Shown here piece by piece: positions 16,825-24,993 of a stretch of 64,000 nucleotides of DNA. This DNA is from Lachnospiraceae bacterium. GTDB taxonomy: Bacteria > Bacillota > Clostridia > Lachnospirales > Lachnospiraceae. The notes under the pieces were generated by a model. The model searched no databases. It saw nothing but the letters and a program-made list of their open reading frames with translations, and was not told where the DNA came from. The translations under genes and the position numbers were made by a program. Each line of letters opens with the position of its first letter. Positions within the stretch are counted from its first letter, which is position 1. The stretch covers positions 79,854 through 143,853 of the forward strand of contig CABJAM010000006.1 of assembly GCA_902363555.1 (NCBI GenBank). The letters run 5' to 3'.

Positions 16825-17541
16825 ATGAGTAAAGAACATGTATTGATTGTAGAAGATGATGAAGATATTCGTGAGGGTGTACGTATCCTTTTAGAAAGTG
16901 AAAATTATAGTGTTCAGGAAGCGGAAAACGGTAGTAAGGGGCTGGAACTTCTGGATGAGAATACAGATTTAGTTATTTTGGATGTAATGATGCCGGGAAT
17001 GTCAGGACTTCGTACTTGTGAGGAAATTCGTAAGGTATCTACTGTTCCTGTACTTTTTCTTACCGCTAAAGCACAAGAATCAGATAAATTAATTGGACTT
17101 ATGGCGGGAGGAGATGATTATCTTCCGAAACCATTCTCCTATGCAGAACTTTTGGGAAGAGTTAAAGCGCTGATGCGGCGTTATAATGTTTATATGGGAA
17201 GAAATGCATCGGGGTCTGACAAAGAAGAACCATATCTGGAAATCAGGGAAATCCGGGCACATGAATCCTTTAATGAGGTATATGTAAATGGTGTAGAAAA
17301 AGAACTGTCTGATATTGAGTATCATATTTTGTTGTTGCTAATGCAACATCCCAAAAAGATTTTTTCGGCTCAGAATCTTTATGAAAGTGTGTGGGATGAA
17401 CCATATTTCTATTCCTGTAACAGTACGGTAATGGTTCATATTCGGAAGTTGAGAGTAAAAATAGAAGATAATCCTAAATATCCGAAGTATATTAAGACTG
17501 TATGGGGAAAGGGGTATAAGTTTGACGCAGGCAACGAATAA
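16825..17541 (+). CDS. OmpR/VanR-type response regulator
   Basis: A 238-residue two-domain regulator. Receiver (about 5-118): acidic pair VEDDED, phospho-aspartate D53 in VILDVMMPG, T in FLTAKAQ, lysine in LPKPFS. Winged-helix DNA-binding domain (about 145-235): ELSDIEYHILLLLMQHP, YESVWDEPYF, NSTVMVHIRKLRVKIE, TVWGKGYKF. It is cotranscribed and overlapping (20 bases) with the sensor kinase. Candidate targets are the TTWAGR direct repeats at 6945, 8327 and 8690; this link is inferred from the site type and proximity only. Confidence 0.93.
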   Translation: MSKEHVLIVEDDEDIREGVRILLESENYSVQEAENGSKGLELLDENTDLVILDVMMPGMSGLRTCEEIRKVSTVPVLFLTAKAQESDKLIGLMAGGDDYLPKPFSYAELLGRVKALMRRYNVYMGRNASGSDKEEPYLEIREIRAHESFNEVYVNGVEKELSDIEYHILLLLMQHPKKIFSAQNLYESVWDEPYFYSCNSTVMVHIRKLRVKIEDNPKYPKYIKTVWGKGYKFDAGNE

Positions 17542-18838
17542 AAAAGACTCTATTTATGCTCAACTGCTGCGGTTGTTACTTATCTCAGCTTTTGTAGCAG
17601 TTGTGGCTTTTTGGGGATTAGATCTTGCGGGGGAGTATCTGGTTGATAAATATCTGGAAGAAACAGGCTATATAGACAGGAAGAATCAGGAATATATTGA
17701 CAAATTCCAGAATTATATCAGGCAGAAACAACTTTCGTCCAGAGATACTGATGCTTTGAATATATGGCTAAAGAAGCAGAAAATTCTGTCTGTTAAGATT
17801 TACAAGGATGAGATTCAGGTTTTTGATTCGGATTACCCGGATCAGGAAATCTGGGAAGAAGAGATTGCCGCTGGCAATTATGCATGGGAAAGTTATTATA
17901 TTGTGGAATTTTCCGATGGTTCTGCAGAAGTAATTATTACGGGTGCATACAGCTATCAATATTACAATTATCTCCTAATTACCGAACTGCTTTTTTCTTT
18001 TGTATTGTTCCTGGTGCTTGTCCTCTTGGGTATTCGTCGTAAGATGGACTATATCAGGACGCTCAGCTCTGAAATAGAGATTTTGGAAGGAGGGAGCCTG
18101 GATTATGCGATTACCGTAAAGGGGAAGGATGAGCTTGGGACTCTGGCAGAGGGGCTTAACAGCATGCGGATCGCTTTCCAGAACCTCATTCTGCAGGAAG
18201 CAGAGATTGTACGGGAAAACCAGAGGAATGTTACGGAGATGTCCCATGACCTGCGAACGCCGATAACTTCCATTATGCTCTACACAGAGATTCTGAAGAA
18301 AGGCAAATATAAAAACGAAGAACAGCTTATGGAGTATCTGGAGAAGATTGGTCAAAAAGCACATCGTATGAAATACCTGACAGACCACTTGTTTGAATAT
18401 TCCTTGATCACAGGGGAAGAAGAAGTGGAACTGGAAGAACCAGAGCAATATGAGGTACTCTTTTATGACCTGTTCTCGGAAACATGCAGTTATCTGGAAC
18501 AGAACGGGTTTTCTGTCGCATTCCATGTGTCATGGACGGATTGTTTCCTTAGGATATCAACGGACTATGTGATGCGAATCTTGGATAATATGACCTCGAA
18601 TATCGTAAAATATGCGTCTACATCCCAACCAGTGGTGATTTCATCTGTAAAGGAAGCTCGTATGGTTGGTTTTATGTTTGAAAATAAGATCCGAGAACTT
18701 GAAGAAAAAGTGGAGAGCACTAAGATTGGTATACAGAACATAAAAAATATGATGAAACAGATGGGCGGAAAGTGTATTGTTGAGAAGGATAAGGATTTCT
18801 TTCGGATTATACTTTTATTTCCAATAGTAGATAGGTAA
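17522..18838 (+). CDS. Sensor histidine kinase, VanS-like
   Basis: A 438-residue partner of the regulator. TTG 17522 is chosen: AAAGGGG lies about 8 bases before it and no later ATG is suitable. Layout: membrane helix (about 17-37), a short outside domain of about 110 residues, membrane helix (about 150-170), HAMP, HisKA with H242 in EMSHDLRTPITS, and an ATPase domain with an N box (RILDNMTSNIVKYAS). The glycine boxes are weak: a G2-like IGIQNIKNMMKQMGG is present and G1 is not clear. This matches a divergent subgroup seen in Clostridia, or it may lower kinase activity. It probably senses envelope or lipid state given the operon next to it. Confidence 0.9.
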   Translation: MTQATNKKDSIYAQLLRLLLISAFVAVVAFWGLDLAGEYLVDKYLEETGYIDRKNQEYIDKFQNYIRQKQLSSRDTDALNIWLKKQKILSVKIYKDEIQVFDSDYPDQEIWEEEIAAGNYAWESYYIVEFSDGSAEVIITGAYSYQYYNYLLITELLFSFVLFLVLVLLGIRRKMDYIRTLSSEIEILEGGSLDYAITVKGKDELGTLAEGLNSMRIAFQNLILQEAEIVRENQRNVTEMSHDLRTPITSIMLYTEILKKGKYKNEEQLMEYLEKIGQKAHRMKYLTDHLFEYSLITGEEEVELEEPEQYEVLFYDLFSETCSYLEQNGFSVAFHVSWTDCFLRISTDYVMRILDNMTSNIVKYASTSQPVVISSVKEARMVGFMFENKIRELEEKVESTKIGIQNIKNMMKQMGGKCIVEKDKDFFRIILLFPIVDR

Positions 18839-19347
18839 AGAAGATTCCCTAAATGATTCTGGATTTATGACGAAAAAAATGAAATAATCGGATTTTCTAT
18901 ATCAATTTTTTAACTAAATTCTATATCACACAGCTTCCTACGCATAATATTTATAGGCGATGATTTTAGTGTCAGTCTGAAACTGACAGATGAAGATGAA
19001 GAAAAATAGAACCTATATTTGTATGCAGCAATGAGTATTAACAATATCTATACAGGAATGCTGCTAAATCTTCCTGACATACTTGTATTAAATTGTTAGT
19101 GAAAAAACTCGCAAAATATAGGATGATAGCAGGACAAATCAAGAAACAAAATAGAATTTCCCCTGGCACAATTAACACAACCAGAGCAGAAGGATGGATT
19201 CTTCTCTGGTTGTGTTAATTCCAAGAGCGGAGGTGCTATGCCATGTAAAGAAAATAGAAAATCTCCTTACATCGTTGTCCGTGGTTCGGCATAAGTCTTA
19301 CAATTGAATATTGTTTGGCGGCCTGTTCAAAAGCGTAAACAACAAAT
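18839..19347. other. Gene-free stretch with strong inverted repeat
   Basis: No gene is supported here. A small hairpin lies at 18971-18988 (GTCAGT/ACTGAC). A perfect 17-bp inverted repeat, AATTAACACAACCAGAG at 19170-19186 with its complement at 19204-19220, encloses a 17-base loop. It lacks a T tract and could be a terminator or a recombination scar near the border of the following plus- and minus-strand blocks. Confidence 0.5.
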
Positions 19348-19387
19348 ACACCGATGCCGGGTTTTATATTGGGTATCGGTGTTTTTA
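19348..19387. terminator. Bidirectional-looking terminator
   Basis: ACACCGATGCC (19348-19358) pairs with GGTATCGGTGT (19372-19382), followed by TTTTT on the plus strand. It lies 9 bases past the end of the minus-strand XRE gene, so it can serve that gene, and it also stops plus-strand transcription entering the block. Confidence 0.75.
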
Positions 19388-19395
19388 CTTTATTG

Positions 19396-19992
19396 CTATT
19401 CAGGATGAAAGGCGAGCCATTTAGCTTCATAAGTATCTAAATAAAACCGGTTTCCATACTCATTTTGAACGTAATGTTTTTTTACCTGATACCAACCGCG
19501 TAATTCAGTCCGCAGATCTGAGTCTGGGGAAATGGGTTCCAGCCATATCTGAGTAAATTGCCGGATCTCAGATAAGACAAGAGGCTTTCCGGATGGCAGA
19601 CTCGGTTCGGAAAACAGCTGCGGCAGCGTAAACAGCTTTTGGGCATTAGAGAACGGAATGGTTTGCCCGTTTGAGAGCATCAGAGTATGATTGATGGTGT
19701 TGACCAGCATCCAACCATGCTTCGCGGACCAAACCGGTTTTCCGTGAAAAATTGGAAGCGACTCTGAAGGAACTGGTACAGATTGAACTGTGATTCCCTG
19801 CTCCGACCGTCCAAGAAGAAAATCGGTTGTTACGCCGTAGAAATCGGACATTTTCTCAAGTCCTTCAACAGAAGGAGATTTGCGTTCTCCCTCCCATGCA
19901 CTTAGAGTTGGTTGGGATATGCCGAGTTTTTCGGCAGCCTCAATTACTTTCAAATTATTAATTTGCCTTGCTTTCTTAAAATATCTCGGCAT
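19396..19992 (-). CDS. XRE-family regulator with unknown C-terminal domain
   Basis: A 198-residue cytoplasmic protein. Residues about 5-62 form a Cro/cI helix-turn-helix (AAEKLGISQPTLSAWEGERK, then FYGVTTDFLLG). The remaining 130 residues, rich in aromatic and short strand segments, are not recognised and may bind a ligand or partner. On the minus strand a GGTGGTGG-like sequence precedes the start. It is convergent with the two-component operon and lies 112 bases past the end of the nucleotidyltransferase gene on the same strand, so it may be transcribed with that pair or regulate the neighbouring element. Confidence 0.8.
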   Translation of the reverse strand: MPRYFKKARQINNLKVIEAAEKLGISQPTLSAWEGERKSPSVEGLEKMSDFYGVTTDFLLGRSEQGITVQSVPVPSESLPIFHGKPVWSAKHGWMLVNTINHTLMLSNGQTIPFSNAQKLFTLPQLFSEPSLPSGKPLVLSEIRQFTQIWLEPISPDSDLRTELRGWYQVKKHYVQNEYGNRFYLDTYEAKWLAFHPE

Positions 19993-20103
19993 TTGCCCAC
20001 CACCTTTATCTTAACAATCATCTGTTATTCAAGAGTCCAGAATCTTCTTGCTTGCGAACGTTTTCTCCTCCGGCTTTTTGATTCGTGAAAATACTGTTGA
20101 ATG

Positions 20104-20859
20104 TCAGTCTACTATGTACATATTATTGTAGATATCGAGAATCGAATCTTTGGAACGGGAAATACCGATATCTGTTAGTCTAATATCAGTTTCACGTATC
20201 TGTGCAATAAAGTTTTGGATGTCCTCTCCAACGGAGGATGGTACTGGAATCCTCAGGTCTTCCCGAATTAACGGAAAAAGGCGAAATACATCCAGACGAT
20301 GCTTCCGAATGTCACGGGAATTCACATGGAATCCCTGCGCCTTTTTGTCTTTGAGATCAAGCCAAGCTTTCATTTTCAAGGGAATGATGTGCTCGGCATC
20401 TAAGATGGATATCCCATCCGTGACGGTTCGGCCATCTAAAAGAAAATGATAGTAGTCGTCATTAAGAAGAATTGCGGACAGACTGGATACCTCATCATCA
20501 ATATGCAGGGGCATGAGATGGGTATCAGCCTGAAGCTCCACATGATTCTGCGGTCTGGAGAAAAGCTCTATCATCTTAGGGTAAGAGGGATTGGCCGGGT
20601 CAATGAAGCGGTAAAATTCAGGCTGTCCTGTGCTTCGCTGTCTGGCATGATAGCCTCCGGCTTCTATAAAATCCCAAAATGCTTTTGCAAATTCTGTTGT
20701 CAGTGCCTCCACGATAATTACCATGTCGATATCAACGGTCTGGCGGAAGTCAAGACCGGCATCTGACATAAGCAGATCGCAGGCAAATCCTCCAATAACC
20801 GTATACTGGTCTTTATAATTGTCGAAATGTTCTCTGAAAATATCTATTCCGTTTACCAT
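20104..20859 (-). CDS. AbiEii-like nucleotidyltransferase (probable toxin)
   Basis: A 251-residue protein with the minimal nucleotidyltransferase signature: VIGGFACDLLM followed by TVDIDMVII, that is G-G-x-n-D-x-D. This is the pattern of AbiEii / DUF1814-type nucleotidyltransferases, the toxin half of type IV toxin-antitoxin and abortive-infection pairs. The C-terminal half includes DAEHIIPLKMKAWLDL, as in these proteins. It lies 15 bases after the winged-helix gene on the same strand, the usual antitoxin-toxin order. The toxin role is inferred from family and order; other stand-alone nucleotidyltransferases with this fold modify antibiotics. Confidence 0.78.
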   Translation of the reverse strand: MVNGIDIFREHFDNYKDQYTVIGGFACDLLMSDAGLDFRQTVDIDMVIIVEALTTEFAKAFWDFIEAGGYHARQRSTGQPEFYRFIDPANPSYPKMIELFSRPQNHVELQADTHLMPLHIDDEVSSLSAILLNDDYYHFLLDGRTVTDGISILDAEHIIPLKMKAWLDLKDKKAQGFHVNSRDIRKHRLDVFRLFPLIREDLRIPVPSSVGEDIQNFIAQIRETDIRLTDIGISRSKDSILDIYNNMYIVD

Positions 20860-20874
20860 GTGTATTTCTCCTTA

Positions 20875-21855
20875 TTATTCCTCATGCTTGATTGGAAGTT
20901 CGTGTTTTTCTCTTATATCGTCCAGACCCATTTGAATCCGTTCATTTGGATTATCTTCTAAACTTAACAGCAATGAGATATCATCAACCCGCCCGTTATT
21001 TGCCAACAAAATCGGATCATAGCGCCATACTTCAAGAATGTGCCCTCCAAAATCCCGGAAATCCTGCTCAGAGATAATTTCTGCAGACGGGATTTGTGTG
21101 CCGGCTTTTTTTGAGATGGCAGTTGCCCCATCCTGTTCGTTTGCCCCAACCATTGAAATATCCGCCAAAGCAAGGATACCGCTTTTGGGCGATGCCGAAT
21201 CATAGAAGGGGGTTCTGACGTATATAAGTCGTTCTACCGGTGATTTTAAGCGGGGATAACCTTTCTTTAAAAATTCAAGCTTTTGAAAGGATGGAGAAAT
21301 CCATTTGTTTGTTCCCTCGGTCCTGTAAGTAATAAGGCCGGATACGGTGAGATCATCAATTGCTCTGGTGCAGGTAGCTTTGGAGAGCAGAAGATCTCTG
21401 GATATTTGCGTCAAATTGACTGTATCAGTAGTCTGCAAATAATACAGATACAGGAACACGAGCTGGGTTCCGGGCGCCATTTTGTCAGGAACAGTTGTTT
21501 CCGCTTTAAATTTTTCCCAAAAGGAACAGCCCCAGAATGGGAGATAAACCTGTTGGGATGGTGAAATAAATGGTATATTGCTTTCAATCAGGTTACGCCG
21601 CTGCTTGGATGTTATGTTTTCAAGACACAGCGCACAGGGGAATTCGCATATCTCCTGAAATTTAATTAACTGCTTTTTTAATGTTGGAAGTCTCCAGGAA
21701 GAATCAATGGGAGACAGCAGTATACACTGGCTTTTATTCCAGGACAGGCTTTGAATCTTATATCCGTCACGAATATAAAAAGGCGTTTTGGCCGGACAAT
21801 CAAATTCTGAAACTTTTATATTGTCCCCAAATATCGTTTCCAAAAAATCAAACAT
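20875..21855 (-). CDS. Winged-helix protein, probable antitoxin/autoregulator
   Basis: A 326-residue protein. A winged helix is seen in the middle (about 150-195: TQISRDLLLSKATCTRAIDDLTVSGLITYRTEG, MarR-like). The N-terminal part has CALCLENITSKQRRNLIES, which resembles the region preceding the winged helix in AbiEi-like proteins that precede nucleotidyltransferase genes. GAAAGGGGG precedes the ATG. Repeated TGTTTCAT sequences around its own promoter suggest autorepression. I infer an AbiEi-like antitoxin role; sequence likeness to classical AbiEi is not obvious by eye. Confidence 0.65.
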   Translation of the reverse strand: MFDFLETIFGDNIKVSEFDCPAKTPFYIRDGYKIQSLSWNKSQCILLSPIDSSWRLPTLKKQLIKFQEICEFPCALCLENITSKQRRNLIESNIPFISPSQQVYLPFWGCSFWEKFKAETTVPDKMAPGTQLVFLYLYYLQTTDTVNLTQISRDLLLSKATCTRAIDDLTVSGLITYRTEGTNKWISPSFQKLEFLKKGYPRLKSPVERLIYVRTPFYDSASPKSGILALADISMVGANEQDGATAISKKAGTQIPSAEIISEQDFRDFGGHILEVWRYDPILLANNGRVDDISLLLSLEDNPNERIQMGLDDIREKHELPIKHEE

Positions 21856-21902
21856 ATTTTTCCCCCTTTCAAGACTCTGCGAATTTGTTTCATCGAAAAG
21901 GC

Positions 21903-21931
21903 ATTATACCACATATGATGAAACATGTCAA
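21903..21931 (-). promoter_or_regulatory. Consensus promoter and operator of the AbiE-like pair
   Basis: On the minus strand TTGACA (21931-21926), 17 bases, then TATAAT (21908-21903): a perfect sigma-A promoter. The octamer TGTTTCAT occurs upstream of the -35 and again inside the spacer in direct orientation, and inverted as ATGAAACA in the early leader, giving a likely operator that covers the promoter. Confidence 0.85.
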
Positions 21932-22171
21932 ATACGAATGAAACAATATGGAGCTTTTAAGAGTCTTTAATTATAAAAACTCGACTTATATATTATGTGT
22001 AAGGCGAGCAGGGATTATCAGCCAAACAGTTTTTGTTTTTAAATACAGAACGACCTCGATATAATGCTAATTATATTGAACTCGCAGAACGAATGAGTGG
22101 CAAAGTCTGCTCTCAGTTAAACACAATCATAAAGATATCCTGCCTAAATGAGTTAAATATAATCAAATCGG

Positions 22172-22200
22172 TTGTAGATTGCCTTGATGGATCGTGTAAT
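22172..22200 (+). promoter_or_regulatory. TTGTAG-N17-TGTAAT promoter (copy 1 of 3)
   Basis: TTGTAG at 22172-22177 and TGTAAT at 22195-22200 are 17 bases apart, and the spacer ends in ATCG. The same layout occurs at 34356 and 52016. Transcription would start about 15 bases before ATG 22222, giving a very short leader that just contains the GAGGAGG ribosome site. Confidence 0.65.
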
Positions 22201-22221
22201 AACAATGAGGAGGCGAATCAA

Positions 22222-23052
22222 ATGATCGAAGAATTTACTGCTCATCTGCAAAGCTTGGGAAAGTCTGAAAACACAATCCGGACGTACAGTCATGATGTAA
22301 CGATGTATCTGCATTGGTGCCGGGACAGTTTTGGAGAGGAGCCACAGCTTTTATACCGTGCCAATATTTTGGATTACATTTCCTATATGCGAAATATTCG
22401 GCGTTATCATCCGCGTACCGTAAATAACCACCTTTCTTCCCTGAAGAGCCTAAATGAGTATCTGATTATGAGTGGGCGGCAGACGGAAGCTGCTGTGCTG
22501 GACAGCGATTTTATGAAAATCCAGATACAGTATGCCAGTCCCTGCACTGTGGAGAAAAAAGATGTAGAGGCATTCCGCCAACGCCTTCTGGAGAGTGGAA
22601 GTAAACGGGACTTTTGTCTGGTCACACTTTATGCCTATTCCGGTATGCGGCGGAGTGAATGCGTCAATCTCAAGCTGGATCAGGTTGATCTGACAGCAAA
22701 GGAAATCCGGATTGTCGGCAAGGGAGACAAGCACCGCCTGGTCTATATCAATGACAAAATTGTTTACGCGATTCGGGAGTACCTAAAGGTGCGTAATTCG
22801 GACAGCCCATATCTGTTCGTCAGCCGCCAGAGTGAGAAGCTGAATCCTTCCCGTATCAACCAGATATTTAACCGATACTCGGATGTCATTACACCGAAGA
22901 CGCTGCGGCATTATTTCTGCTCCAATGCTCTGGAGAACGGATATTCCATTCACGAAGTCGCCAATCAGGCAGGGCACAGCAATGTGCAAACCACACTCAT
23001 TTATAGTAACCCGACGGCAAAAGAAATGAAAGACAAAGCCAATCGACTGTGA
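22222..23052 (+). CDS. XerC/XerD-like tyrosine recombinase
   Basis: A 276-residue recombinase. The N-terminal SAM-like domain (EEFTAHLQSLGKSENTIRTY onward) is followed by a catalytic domain: R in YSGMRRSEC, K in GKGDKHR, the H-x-x-R box as TPKTLRHYF (the usual histidine is replaced by lysine; R and the next H are kept), GHSNVQTTLIYSN with histidine and the nucleophilic tyrosine. I chose ATG 22222 because GAGGAGG lies 8 bases before it and the start fits the family; the frame is open further back to a TTG at 22033 but the extra 63 residues look non-coding. It may resolve dimers or move the element. A sortase gene follows 9 bases later. Confidence 0.88.
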   Translation: MIEEFTAHLQSLGKSENTIRTYSHDVTMYLHWCRDSFGEEPQLLYRANILDYISYMRNIRRYHPRTVNNHLSSLKSLNEYLIMSGRQTEAAVLDSDFMKIQIQYASPCTVEKKDVEAFRQRLLESGSKRDFCLVTLYAYSGMRRSECVNLKLDQVDLTAKEIRIVGKGDKHRLVYINDKIVYAIREYLKVRNSDSPYLFVSRQSEKLNPSRINQIFNRYSDVITPKTLRHYFCSNALENGYSIHEVANQAGHSNVQTTLIYSNPTAKEMKDKANRL

Positions 23053-23061
23053 GGTAAGAAC

Positions 23062-23835
23062 ATGAAGATAAAAAGGATTATTTGTACTATACTGATTTTG
23101 ATATTTGCAAGCGGTATTGTGATAGGTGCCATCCAATTATATAAGCAGCACCGTGAGTATTCGGAAGGCGAGGACTCCTATACTGATTTGGACCATTATG
23201 TGAAGCTGCCTGAAGAGCCTAAAGAACCTTCCCCATCTCCCACAGATGAAACTGAGTCTGGAGGACGGGAATGGCCGGTTGTAGATTTTGCTTCCCTGCA
23301 GGAAATCAATCCGGATATCGTGGGGTGGATTTATATTGAAGGAACAGAAATCAATTACCCGGTTGTGCAGGGCAGGGATAACCAGTATTATCTAAAGCAT
23401 TTATTCAGCGGAGAGTGGAACGGATCCGGCTGCATATTTCTGGATAGCAGAAACAGATTGGATTTCTCAGATCGACACAGCATCATCTATGGGCATCATA
23501 TGAAAAATGGCACCATGTTTTCCGGGCTGACGGAGTATAAGAAGCAGGAGTATTATAACAAACATCCCATTGCCCTGTTATTGACGCCGGATAAAAACTA
23601 TGAGATAGAGATTTTCGGCGGGTATGTGGCCAGCGTTCAGGATAAGGCGTGGGAAGTGGCATTTCCCTCAGACTCAGATTTTACAGAGTGGCTGGATAAA
23701 GCCAGAGAGCGTTCATGTTTTACCAGTGAAATTACCCCGGCAGTCACAGACCAGATTCTGACGTTCTCTACCTGCAGTTACGAATTTAACAATGCCAGGT
23801 TTGTATTGCTGGGCGTATTAAGGCCGGAAGAGTAA
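23062..23835 (+). CDS. srtB: Class B sortase
   Basis: A 257-residue membrane-anchored transpeptidase. One N-terminal helix (about 5-25), a Pro/Glu/Ser-rich spacer, then the sortase fold. Active-site residues are visible: H145 in YGHHMKNG, C238 in FSTCSYEF and R246 in ARFVLLG, and the class B marks (WIYIEGTEINYPVVQ, the extra N-terminal helices) are present. It cuts a C-terminal sorting motif in a surface protein and attaches it to peptidoglycan or a pilus-like structure. No protein with a sorting motif is seen in this window, so its substrate is elsewhere or lost. Such sortases are frequent on integrative elements of Clostridia. It is 9 bases after the recombinase. Confidence 0.93.
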   Translation: MKIKRIICTILILIFASGIVIGAIQLYKQHREYSEGEDSYTDLDHYVKLPEEPKEPSPSPTDETESGGREWPVVDFASLQEINPDIVGWIYIEGTEINYPVVQGRDNQYYLKHLFSGEWNGSGCIFLDSRNRLDFSDRHSIIYGHHMKNGTMFSGLTEYKKQEYYNKHPIALLLTPDKNYEIEIFGGYVASVQDKAWEVAFPSDSDFTEWLDKARERSCFTSEITPAVTDQILTFSTCSYEFNNARFVLLGVLRPEE

Positions 23836-23941
23836 CTGATTCAGAGGAAAACAGAGTAATTGATTGAATCAGGAGAATGCTATTACGAAAAATGGTGCAA
23901 TTCCCTGTTTATTCGTAATGGAGATTGACATTATTCTGCTC

Positions 23942-24061
23942 TTGAAAATCTGAAATAAATATGCTATACTTTTTACATCAGTATCAGTAATTGCTTTCGA
24001 GCGATTAGAGTTTTCCGGTTACACAGTGTCTGAGAGTATATACTTTCAGGCACTTTTTTTG
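23942..24061 (+). ncRNA. Promoter-leader-terminator unit A
   Basis: TTGAAA (23942-23947), 17 bases, TATACT (23965-23970) form a promoter. After about 55 bases comes a hairpin at 24025-24054 (AGTGTC arm pairing with GGCACT, 16 bp including G-T pairs) and a run of seven T. Units B (35614) and C (43922) share the promoter, the leader words ATCAG-ATCA-G and GAGTTT, and the AGTGTC/GGCACTTTTTTTGTTT terminator. The product would be a short RNA of about 85 bases, or an attenuator for the genes from 24308 onward. Confidence 0.65.
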
Positions 24062-24069
24062 TTTCTTCT

Positions 24070-24249
24070 GCTTCTTTACTAAGAAGCACAGAACGGGGAG
24101 TGCGGAGGCACAAATCCTCCGCCCATCTGTTACAATTTCATATCAGGCCCTCGGGCAATAAAGGCACTCAGAGAATTTCGGTTCTTTGGGTGCTTTTTTT
24201 ATATAGATCGGAGCTTTTATGGCTCCCCTAATTTTTGTTCCGGGGAGCC
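24070..24249 (+). promoter_or_regulatory. Structured leader with second terminator
   Basis: Between unit A and the gene at 24308 several helices can be drawn: GCTTCTT/AAGAAGC (24070-24087), ACAGA/TCTGT (24088-24130) enclosing GCGGAGG/CCTCCGC (24102-24122), then a terminator GCACTCAGAGAA/TTCTTTGGGTGC with seven T (24164-24200) and GGCTCCCC/GGGGAGCC (24221-24249). This is more structure than a simple leader needs and suggests attenuation or antitermination. No known riboswitch class is recognised. Confidence 0.5.
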
Positions 24250-24307
24250 TTTCGGCATACCCGTGTATATAGATAAAACCACGCAGGAATGCAGAAAGGA
24301 AATGCCT

Positions 24308-24679
24308 ATGATTCTTTATTTGGATGCCAGAACCACCGTCAAGGATTTGATCATTGACTATATTGAGGTGGAATTGGCAAACGGAGAAACTGCATCTCTT
24401 AATTGGGATGAAAGCGAAATTGAGTGTACTGGCAATGGTTTCAGTGCCCGATACAAAGGGGTGTGTTTTGGAGAAGTCTATGCCAATGGCAGACTGGAGC
24501 AGCTGCAGGATATGAAAATAACCGATATCGGTTTGTATTCTGAAAGCTGTGATCCCCTCAATATCTGTATCACTTCAATGGAGTTTGAAGACGATGGCAG
24601 ATTGTTGAAGCTTGAAGTTCCCATTTTACATGGGAACATTGTTTGCCAGAACGAAAGTGATGAGGTGATATCATGTTGA
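24308..24679 (+). CDS. Element protein of unknown function
   Basis: A 123-residue acidic protein. I chose ATG 24308, 7 bases after AGAAAGGA; the earlier in-frame ATG at 24302 is too close to that site. It looks like a beta-rich soluble domain (VKDLIIDYIEVELANGE, ARYKGVCFGEVYANGRL). No family recognised. It overlaps the next gene by 7 bases and is the first of a long co-directional series, behind leader unit A. Confidence 0.65.
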   Translation: MILYLDARTTVKDLIIDYIEVELANGETASLNWDESEIECTGNGFSARYKGVCFGEVYANGRLEQLQDMKITDIGLYSESCDPLNICITSMEFEDDGRLLKLEVPILHGNIVCQNESDEVISC

Positions 24680-24993
24680 AACGTGGAAAATATATCGACG
24701 AACACGATAACGGAATACTTGACCAATACCGGATTGTGATGTCCGTAAGGGAAACGGAGAAGTCATATGTTTTTGAATTGCTTGAGTATGTAAGCCGGTA
24801 TAGTCCGGCACAGATGGATATGCTGTTCGACAAGAATAAAAGAGTCGTGATTTCAAAGTCCAAAGGTGGCCATGCCATGCGCATATGGAGTGACCATGAT
24901 TTTACACTTTACCCATATCAGGCCGGGATTCCGTTCCATTTTGAATGGGTCGGTGAAGGCGGCAATAAGGAAGGGAGTGTTAAATGTGGTTAA
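24673..24993 (+). CDS. Small element protein of unknown function
   Basis: A 106-residue soluble protein starting in GAGGTGATATCATG, so the ribosome site lies inside the end of the previous gene. It includes a helical middle (SYVFELLEYVSRYSPAQMDMLF) and a basic VVISKSKGG segment. It overlaps the methylase-like gene by 8 bases. No family is recognised; conservation beside methylase-like genes of clostridial elements is my expectation, not something shown here. Confidence 0.6.
   Translation: MLKRGKYIDEHDNGILDQYRIVMSVRETEKSYVFELLEYVSRYSPAQMDMLFDKNKRVVISKSKGGHAMRIWSDHDFTLYPYQAGIPFHFEWVGEGGNKEGSVKCG

Noticed and set aside
22033..22221. TTG start of the recombinase 63 codons earlier
   Set aside because: The extra residues look non-coding, and a strong ribosome site plus a promoter point to ATG 22222.
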